Assembly (NCBI GenBank): GCA_021234155.1
Contig: JAJEKV010000063.1
Location: 434,001 to 498,000, forward strand
Direction: 5' to 3'
Source: Isoetes taiwanensis
Taxonomy: Eukaryota; Streptophyta; Lycopodiopsida; Isoetales; Isoetaceae
Length of the DNA: 64,000 nt
Of this stretch, positions 57,317 through 64,000 are shown one piece after another (position 1 is the first letter of the stretch; the number at the start of each line of letters is the position of its first letter). The notes beneath the pieces are model-generated. The model saw only the letters and a program-made list of their open reading frames with translations. It was not told where the DNA came from and ran no database searches. Position numbers and translations under genes: made by a program.

Positions 57317-57664
57317 CCTTAGTAATTGGATAATTTGGGAACCTTATGGGTTTTCTAATTCCTCGACTCAGGTACAAGCTATTTCAAAACTTTCTGGTGT
57401 TCCCGGGATTAGTAGAGCGGAAGTTTGCCATTTGGCGGGACTTCTTGGGCGTTGATGGTCAGTTTGTACAGCAGTAGAGTTGCAGTTTTTCTGTGAGTTT
57501 GTTGTGGAGTGTCGAGGTATCGCTGTCTCTTTGGGGCAGTTCTCCTTCCTCCTCACTTGCTTTGGAACATTACCATTCTTTTAATATATTGATGACACAG
57601 TTTTTCAAAAAAAAAAAACCTTAGTAATTGCATAATTTGGGAACCTTATGGGTTTTCTAATTCT
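57317..57664 (+). mobile_element. Poly(A)-tailed insertion between 46-bp direct repeats
   Basis: CCTTAGTAATTG and onward to GGGTTTTCTAATTC is present at 57317-57362 and again at 57619-57664, with one or two differences. The 250 bp between them end in TTTAATATATTGATGACACA followed by TTTTTC and twelve A, the look of a LINE or SINE 3' end. A 5'-truncated non-LTR insertion with an unusually long target duplication is the simplest reading. Confidence 0.65.
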
Positions 57665-57864
57665 AGTAGTAACGGTTGTACTAATCCATTTATATGAGTT
57701 CCATGTTCAAATTGGTCTCCTATGGACGTAAGACATTATATTCTACTCATTATGAGAAGTAAAATCCACATCGAATTGTCTACTTCAGTTTCCTTTATTT
57801 TTATGTGCTTCTAGCTATGAGCATAGAGAGGAACAAAAATATCAAGTCCCACCATAGTAGATAG

Positions 57865-58700
57865 ATAAGGATTTTAATGTCCGGGGAGACCACTGTAGGC
57901 CATGGGGTGGTACAATGCAAGGGCACGTAGCCCAGATCAAACTAGGGGTAAAACCCCACTATAAAACAACGAGCATATAGCCCAAATAAACACCATAAAA
58001 ATAATGAAACAAAGGAGACACGGCTACACGTAAGCCGTCCATGGACCAAAAGGCCACTGATCTCGAATGACAGCCTCACCTCTCCATATACTGCCCACTT
58101 TGTTGGCGTGCTTGTCGAAGCCGACATAATTCCTTTCTCCGCCGGTAAAGCTATGCTGGAGTGAGACTCCTGAACCGAAAAAGTGGTGCCTCTCAGATGA
58201 TTGCCATGCCAAAATATGAATCATGGAAAAGGCATCTGTAAAATGCACTAACAAATGGCGAAGTCAGTTGGGTCGACATGCTCCAACCCTTTGTGTCGAG
58301 GCGATGCCGTCCGCCAGGATGTGCACCACCTCTGTGAAGAAACATACCACCTCATCTGTAGCAGTGCAAACATTCTGCTTCTTGGCTCCGACGATACGCA
58401 TGTTCAGGCCTACGAACTGTTATTGTGCCACATATCGGCATCAAAGGTGCCAATGGAAGTTCCCAAAGCTCCAAATCTCGACAGGGGTGACACGGGCTTG
58501 CGAAATCTGTGCTTGGTCGATTCGGACCAAATCCCTGCTGGGTAGAGTCCATGCTGGGAGAAATGTCCCAAGCGAAACAATTGCCGGGTAGATTCGATGC
58601 AGGCAGAATGGATGCTGGCAGGAATCGAATGCTAGAAGACGCATTCGGGACCTGCTATTGCCTGGCTGCACAAGGCGAGAGGCACTAGGCAGAGATAACC
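57865..58700 (-). repeat. Probable non-LTR retroelement tail and adjoining degenerate sequence
   Basis: On the minus strand the sequence ends GTGCCCTTGCATTGTACCAC followed by GGACATTAAAATCCTTATCTATCTAC, similar in order to 42238-42310 (also minus-strand ending in a TCTTATCTTATCTTA tail). Such simple-sequence tails are typical of some LINE/SINE families. Upstream (57960-58680) there are short frames but no recognisable RT. Confidence 0.35.
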
Positions 58701-58779
58701 ATTTCTTTCATTTACTTGTCTACTTCCTCTTCGTCAATCAAGAGGCATGTTTCAAATTGAGTTGAAAATACAGGTATTA

Positions 58780-59091
58780 GTGGCCGTGAAGGTCTCAAGT
58801 GGTGTACACGTGGATGCCACGTCATGGCTCCATAGCGCAAAATGAATCCTATCCATGGTGGTTAACGGAACGAAGTGTTATTGACTAAGCAGCGAAGGAA
58901 AAGGCTAGATACAGGGGCCTTTTCTTCGTGCCCTAAATCCCACTTAGGGTTTTTCTTCAGCTCGGATTGCTGGGCGCTTCTGCCTTGGTTCTTCATGAAT
59001 CTGGCCTCGGCCTGTAATACATCTTAATTTACCGCCAACATATGCCCTCTGGACTGCTGTGCCATTGCTCTGGAGCTCGATTTCGTCGAAT
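58780..59091 (+). promoter_or_regulatory. Promoter and leader of the NFRKB-like gene
   Basis: ACGT-core motifs (TACACGTGGATGCCACGTCA near 58804-58823) and an AGGGTTTTTC motif preceded by CCCTAAATCCC (58930-58960) precede the ATG at 59092. An earlier ATG at 59042 starts a different frame that overlaps the gene, so it could act as an upstream ORF. The layout resembles the GYF gene promoter, with an ACGT element followed by a telobox-like motif. Confidence 0.4.
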
Positions 59092-60189
59092 ATGTCCACC
59101 GATAGAGGTAACAATTATTCTAGCTCTTCCACAGAAGATGACTATCGCCCAGTTTCTAAATCCCGCAGAGCTAGTTCTAATAACTCTGACGGGAGCAATG
59201 AATCAGAACAGGACGATGATGAACAGGAAATTTGCCAGATTGGTGACCAGGCTTGTAGCATCCCACATGAGCTGTTTAGTCTTCCAGATTTGAAAAATAT
59301 TATGAGCCTCGATACTTGGAATTTTTGCTTGACTGAAGAAGAAAGGGAAAGTCTTATGTTATATCTCCCTTCTCTTGATCAAGATGGTTTTCAGAGAACT
59401 TTGAAGGAGCTCTTGGGGGGTAAGAATTTTTACTTTGGAAGTCCTTTGAGTAAATTTTTTGAGCAATTGAAAGGTGGTTTTTTGAGTCCACCTGTAGCTC
59501 AGTACATGGAAGGGTTGAAATACATAGAAAGGAAAGAGCATTATCATATATTACGCGATTATCATGATGGCATGGTAAATTATCTGCTGGAAATGCAGAA
59601 GCTATGGGAGGATTACCCAAATGCAGAACTTGATGAGCGGCTCCAGATTTGGAACTCTTGGAAGACCAGTAAGGTGAAGCCTGATCCATCCAAATTGTCA
59701 AGGAAAAGGTTCTCAGCCTTGTCCAGATCTAAACTACACAATGAAGGACCCAAAGGCGTGTTGAAGGTGAAAGGTGCAGTTCCAATAGAAGCATCAAATA
59801 TAGAGATAGAAATGAATGATGAATCTTCTGCAATGATTCCTTCAAAAAATCTTGGGCAACCTGGGCCAAAAGGAGTATTAAAAGTAGCCAGGAAGGCCCA
59901 TTTTAAGGAAAGCTTACTGGAAGATACAGCAGATATAAATTATTTTGGTCTACCTTCTGGGGAAGCTAATTTTCAAGTTGAGGGTGAATTGGAATATGGA
60001 CTTCCTTCACATACTGAGTTAGACAGTATAATGTTCTCAGAAGAGATCATGACAGCCAATTTTGATCAGCCTCCCTCCAATAAAAAGAGGAAATATAATG
60101 GCTTAATTCAAACGAAGAAAATTCAAAGATCAGCAAAAGCAGACTATAGATTGGCCGAGGACCAGAGAAGCAAAAACCTCGAGTACTAA
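59092..60189 (+). CDS. DEUBAD-domain NFRKB-like protein (INO80 complex relative)
   Basis: Single open frame of 365 codons from ATG 59092, the first in-frame ATG. Residues 1-50 are Ser/Asp/Glu-rich. A DEUBAD domain spans about residues 58-190, with LFSLPDLKNIMSLDTWNFCL, EEERESLMLYLPSLDQDGFQ, LLGGKNFYFGSPLSKFFEQL, YHILRDYHDGMVNYLLEMQK and LWEDYP. A low-complexity half follows with GPKGVLKV twice (about 219 and 262) and a basic NKKRKY stretch near 336 that could be a nuclear signal. NFRKB is a subunit of the INO80 chromatin remodeller, where its DEUBAD domain contacts the UCHL5-type deubiquitinase in animals. Plant relatives of this short form lack the winged-helix region. No intron is seen inside the frame, and it ends before a plausible 3' UTR with AATAAA at 60425. 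Confidence 0.9.
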   Translation: MSTDRGNNYSSSSTEDDYRPVSKSRRASSNNSDGSNESEQDDDEQEICQIGDQACSIPHELFSLPDLKNIMSLDTWNFCLTEEERESLMLYLPSLDQDGFQRTLKELLGGKNFYFGSPLSKFFEQLKGGFLSPPVAQYMEGLKYIERKEHYHILRDYHDGMVNYLLEMQKLWEDYPNAELDERLQIWNSWKTSKVKPDPSKLSRKRFSALSRSKLHNEGPKGVLKVKGAVPIEASNIEIEMNDESSAMIPSKNLGQPGPKGVLKVARKAHFKESLLEDTADINYFGLPSGEANFQVEGELEYGLPSHTELDSIMFSEEIMTANFDQPPSNKKRKYNGLIQTKKIQRSAKADYRLAEDQRSKNLEY

Positions 60190-60424
60190 ATTATCTTGAG
60201 GAGAAAGGAAGTCATCTTTTATAAGATGACGTGCCCAGAAAAACCATATGGATGATGATCTTATAGATATCCCAGGTTTCTGGTTGTAGAAATGAAAGAC
60301 TGGAGATAATTGACATCTTCTTTGAAATTCTTGCTGCTGCAAATGTATGATCTTAGCGTTGCAGTCCTAATTTTTATCTTACGAATATGTTTCATGTTAC
60401 TATAAAGGCATGATTTTAATGCAG

Positions 60425-60430
60425 AATAAA
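60425..60430 (+). terminator. AATAAA polyadenylation signal after the NFRKB-like gene
   Basis: AATAAA lies 236 bp after the stop codon, in an AT-rich 3' flank, a normal distance for a plant 3' UTR. Upstream TGTATGATCTT near 60340 is a possible far-upstream element. Confidence 0.5.
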
Positions 60431-60439
60431 TCAGGTTCA

Positions 60440-61279
60440 GGCACTCTCATTTAGAGAGACATACTTGGTTATCCCTTATTTTAAAAAGTCATTCCTTATT
60501 TTAAATCATACCACAAGCTTGTTGCGCTCATTTTCAAGTGTGAGCAATTTCTGCAGAGGCTTGGAAGCTGGTAATGGAATGATTTTTTCCAAGAAGAGCA
60601 AGATTGGCTACAACGGCCATATTCCAAAGGGTGAAATTTATCTAATGATATTGTTCTCTAAAGCTCTGTTATTGCATATTGCACTGATGGACCTGAAACT
60701 GAATATATTGAACCAAAAATTTTTGGCATCTAAAAAGATCTAAATATTATGACAAAAAGCATTTTAGTGAACCAAAAATGTTGCAAGGCTAAGCTTCAAT
60801 GTTTCTTCAAATTCTCAACAATTTCTTCAGGAAATGCTCAAGCCCAATGGTATGAATGATCTTATATGGTGCCCCCTCGCCATCTCATCTCTATTCTCTC
60901 TCTATCTCTTCACACCCCAAAGCCCCCCTTTTCCTTTTGTCATTCTATTCCCTTCTCTCTTTATACTCTCTCTATTTTCCTCATCATTAGGCAGTTCATA
61001 TACGTCAATGTTGTGGATCTCTTAGCCTACATCCCGGCTGACATGAAACAACATGTTGAGATGCCACGTTGCTCTCTCCTCTAAATATCTCCCTTTCATC
61101 TAAGTTTAGAATCTATCTTTGCGGACGTTAAAATATACTTCCTTCCTTCCTTCCTTCCTTCCTTTAGATTACCTTTTCTACATGTATGTATATATGGTCA
61201 TATTATTGAATACAATTCTATTGCTTTTGGGATTACTTCTTTGTCTCTTCCTTTTGCATGCTTTTTATCTAGATTCAAT
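60440..61279 (+). other. AT-rich flank and probable copia 5' LTR
   Basis: The stretch up to 61279 directly precedes a primer-binding site, so the 5' LTR of the copia element must end here. It contains CT-rich DNA at 60880-60990 and a (TTCC)n microsatellite at 61138-61164. The LTR start is not resolved. Confidence 0.35.
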
Positions 61280-61655
61280 ATGGTATCAGAGCAACAGGTA
61301 ATAATTGTGAAGGGCGACTCGTCGGCAAAAACGATTTTCAATGGTACTCGATATCCTGGTTGGAAGAAAAAAATAAAATGTATGTTGGAGAGTGATGATT
61401 TGCTTGACTATGCCGTCGGTAAAAAGGGGTGTCTGAAGCAACCAACACAGAATAATCTATTGATTACTTCTGGACCAAATTTTGATGCATGGCTTAAAGA
61501 GGAGGAATAATGGAAAATTAAAGATCGTGCAGCGCGACGTTATCGTGTTATTTCAACTTTACCTGATATTTAGGATTTGTCTAATAGTGTTGGAGGAGAA
61601 TATGAGGATTTATCTGATCAATTACATGAGAATATTATTGCACTAGATGATCATG
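61280..61655 (+). pseudogene. Ty1/copia gag start with primer-binding site
   Basis: TGGTATCAGAGC at 61281-61292 is the initiator Met tRNA primer-binding site. The ATG overlapping it (61280) opens a gag frame with FNGTRYPGWKKKIKCMLESD and LLDYAVGKKGC, the standard copia gag opening. The frame stops at 61510, continues in phase with AARRYRVISTLPDI, and has another stop at about 61572, then QLHENIIALDD near 61619-61650. The element is then interrupted by the inverted SINE-like repeat; no protease, integrase or RT follows. Confidence 0.8.
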
Positions 61656-61734
61656 ACACTATATCACATGGAGACCACTCCGTACAAACCTCTGGAGTTA
61701 TGTCTCAGCAAGAGTTTCATGATACACGTATTTC

Positions 61735-62206
61735 TAGACGGTGTCCCCCGGTTACTTTGGGCTACATATCTAAACGAGGTGCACCCTGGACTACCACAGT
61801 CGTCGGATTCATCGATCCTACGACCCAAATCGTATGTTGGGGCCTCTGTGTACCTCTCGTTTTGCTTATAGTCATTTATGATTGAAGGCACCTATGATTT
61901 TGAAATATGAAATACGATTTCGCCTAAGGTTTTGAGGGAATATCGAACCTCTATACGGCGTTGCTTAAGATTTTAGAATATGAAATACGGGAGCTTGAAC
62001 CTCTACCAAAATAACTCAATGTCCTAATAAGACTACTTTAACAAATGTACCCAGTGAGCTAATGTGATTATTTTTTATCTTCAACGTTTTTTTTTTATAA
62101 CAACAATTGTTTAGGGACATATGATCTATGGTTTCAGAAATTGTTATTTTTACATCCATATCAAATCCCCCTGAAACCCCCTGTTATTTTGCTACATATT
62201 CACACA
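61735..62206 (-). mobile_element. Inverted second copy of the SINE-like repeat
   Basis: Reverse complement of 39765-40111 with moderate divergence. The A box TAGCTCACTGGGTA and a B-box-like GGTTCAAGCTCCC are kept. It has an internal duplication of the GTATTTCATATT part near 61905-61990 that the first copy lacks. The GATATGTAGC/GAATATGTAGC ends are present here too. It sits inside the copia gag remnant and next to the foldback element. Confidence 0.55.
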
Positions 62207-62623
62207 TACCATTAACACAAACCATTGCTGTTAACACATTTAAATTAAAATCCCCCTTAAATCCCCTTTGGTTTGGGTGCATATTCACACGGGGGGTTAC
62301 GAAGGGCAGCGAGAGCCCCAAAAATATATTTACAATACATGTACAAAATTAACACCATTAAGTACATTCTCTCAAACCTTATAGTTGCAAACCTTAATAT
62401 ATAGTATACAAAAACTTGTACATGCATACCCCACAAACGAGGATCGCTATGTACGGTCCAGATTTTGGAATAAAGAGCAAATATGCCCATCCGACAGCTC
62501 TCGTTGCCCGGAGTAACCCCCCGCGTGAATATGCACCCAAACCAAAGGGGATTTAAGGGGGATTTTAATTTAAATGTGTTAAATGCAATGGTTTGTGTTA
62601 ATAATGTTAATGGTAATTGTGTG
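62201..62623. mobile_element. Foldback/MITE-like element with about 115-bp inverted arms
   Basis: The left arm 62201-62316 and right arm 62497-62623 are inverted copies. For example ATTAAAATCCCCCTTAAATC and its complement, and GGTTTGGGTGCATATTCACA against TGTGAATATGCACCCAAACC-type sequence, match with few differences. The right arm has about ten extra bases near its end. The 180-bp loop carries no coding frame. Long-arm, non-coding, short elements of this kind are non-autonomous DNA transposons. Confidence 0.85.
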
Positions 62624-63895
62624 TTGATTGTTATATTAAGAAAATTTTTGGGCCCTTCGGGCCCTAACTAATGCAAACTTAGATAAATGTTATGGGCCTA
62701 AATATTAATTACTAAAAAGCACAATAACATCAAGACAAACAAATTATTCCCATTGCAAACAACTATGAGTACATTTTGTAATCTCAATTCCCTGCCAATT
62801 CAAAGAATTTGGAGCCTTATTCTGGCCAGTATGCAGTATTTAATGGTGAAACTATACACTAGTTCATCCCATAAGCAATTGTACTATACACTAGTTCATC
62901 CCATAAGCAATTGTCATGCTAAACTGAAGTGTCCACTAGAGAGATAGTTGTGTCTTGATTCTCTTTGCTCCGTGATTTACAAGTGAAGTAGAACACACTA
63001 CTCGACATACAATCAACCACGCTGAGAAATGTGTACATCCCTATAAGAAGGGGGGCTTCGCACATCTTTGAAGCCGCATCTATCTTATAACCGTATCGAG
63101 GCACCCCAATCATCCTGTACTGGAATAAACTGTCCAGAGATGCCATGCTTAAATTGTTCAAGACAAACAGAAGAAGAGCTACCTGAGTTCTTCCTTTCAC
63201 CAAAGCATAGGCTCAACAACAATGAACTGGGGCAACAATGCCCCTTCTTGCCGCAACCATCCAAGTGCAATTATAACAATGACATAATGAAGGCAAATTC
63301 TGAAATATCAGATTTCTGTAACATTCTTAAAACAATAATATTGATTGAGCACTCCATGAAAGGTAAAAGACAATAAGATCAAAAACTAACCAAAATTTGA
63401 GGTGATAAGTTTCTTAAAACGAGAGCTGCATATGTATGAAAAGAAAACAATGACTACAACGTACCTCCTGTTCAGTCAAATTGGCTTCCATAACTTAATG
63501 AAATGCCATCAGTAGGCAAGCGGGCAGTTCTCATGATCATTTCCAATGCTGCCTTTGTTTTAGTTTTAGTTCATCTAAGGATATACTCTAGATGGAAGGA
63601 GAAGGATCTATGCCAGCTGAAGGACATTTGGTCAGAAGAAAGGGGTAAATGGAAAGCTTGGTCGTCAATCAAGAAGATTGTGAGAAATACACAAGGGGAC
63701 AGAAAGCTCTTTGAATGAATAAGGAAAAAAGTGGACATGATTTCAGGGATAGAGGGAACACATGAGCAATGGATAATCAAGGATGAAAGAGGGCAAATTC
63801 TCAAAGAGGGTTCTATATAATCTGTTGCGACATAGAGAGCCACTAAAGACTTGCAATCGAATAGGATATTAGGAAGAAGAGATATTGTCACATCT
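62624..63895. other. Intergenic; possible unrecognised minus-strand exon
   Basis: A 26-bp tandem pair TATACACTAGTTCATCCCAT lies near 62855-62910. The minus strand at 63085-63270 encodes a Cys/Gly/Ser-rich stretch, CGKKGHCCPSSLLLSLCFGE and KHGISGQFIPVQDDWGASIR, which reads like a folded exon, but I recognise no family and see no sure splice sites. Plus-strand frames at 63503-63718 are charged and may be part of the LINE fragment that follows. Confidence 0.3.
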
Positions 63896-64000
63896 GGTGG
63901 ATAGTTGGAACTTATGGTGCAGTAGAAAAATCCAGCATTTCATTTGGTTAGCTTGGCAAGGTGGGCGGGCCACGTTAAATCGGCTCAAACAAAGGAAACT
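63896..64000 (+). pseudogene. LINE zf-RVT fragment running off the window
   Basis: Plus-strand frame NLWCSRKIQHFIWLAWQGGR followed by ATLNRLKQRK has the pattern at the start of the LINE zinc-binding domain (W.L..P.KI.HFLW.A...R..T...L). It is cut by the window edge, so the rest of the zinc finger cannot be checked. Confidence 0.5.

Noticed and set aside
59059..59091. Upstream extension of the NFRKB-like frame
   Set aside because: It begins at GTG, not ATG; the first in-frame ATG is 59092.

Overview
The window is nuclear DNA of a land plant. The evidence is two spliced or single-exon host genes of plant type, a TE landscape of Ty3/gypsy (chromovirus and non-chromovirus), Ty1/copia, LINE, hAT, SINE-like and foldback elements, and AAACCCTA boxes upstream of genes. 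I cannot place it below land plants. GC is moderate, the introns of the large gene are short (about 70 to 560 bp), and most of the window is nested, broken transposons.

Layout. 0-0.7 kb: Ty3/gypsy gag remnant (minus). 1.0-3.8 kb: an unrecognised, partly decayed gene-like region (plus). 4.6-4.9 kb: candidate copia LTR. 5.5-5.9 kb: two short tandem repeats. 6.7-9.7 kb: two chromovirus pol fragments in divergent orientation. 12-33.2 kb: a Ty3/gypsy element resembling the Tat/Athila branch (minus). It has integrase-type pol and a further coiled-coil ORF downstream of it. That ORF is split by a 4.2 kb hAT element. A 9.16 kb block holding pol, the hAT and part of the ORF is then tandemly duplicated (copy A 14836-23992, copy B 23993-33163). 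34.2-39.6 kb: a 5'-truncated LINE (minus) split by a 2.3 kb gag-only LTR element. 39.6-43.1 kb: SINE-like repeat and other repeats.

43.66-50.85 kb holds the best host gene: an 11-exon GYF-domain protein of the plant EXA1/GIGYF type. The exons join in one frame to 1836 codons, with an eIF4E-binding motif, a GYF domain and glutamine tracts. 59.09-60.19 kb holds a second host gene, encoding a DEUBAD-domain NFRKB-like protein (INO80-complex relative). Between and after them are a degenerate coiled-coil ORF, a poly(A)-tailed insertion between long direct repeats, a copia gag start with its primer-binding site, an inverted SINE-like copy, a foldback/MITE element with about 115 bp arms, and a LINE zinc-finger fragment running off the right edge.

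The two clear host genes act at different levels. The GYF protein is expected in cytoplasmic translational repression through eIF4E-family proteins. The NFRKB-like protein is expected in nuclear chromatin remodelling. Nothing indicates that they work together. The most informative structure is the 12-33 kb nest. Its order of events can be read (ORF, then hAT insertion, then tandem duplication), and differences between its copies are partly a CG/CAG/CTG-linked signature that looks technical rather than evolutionary.
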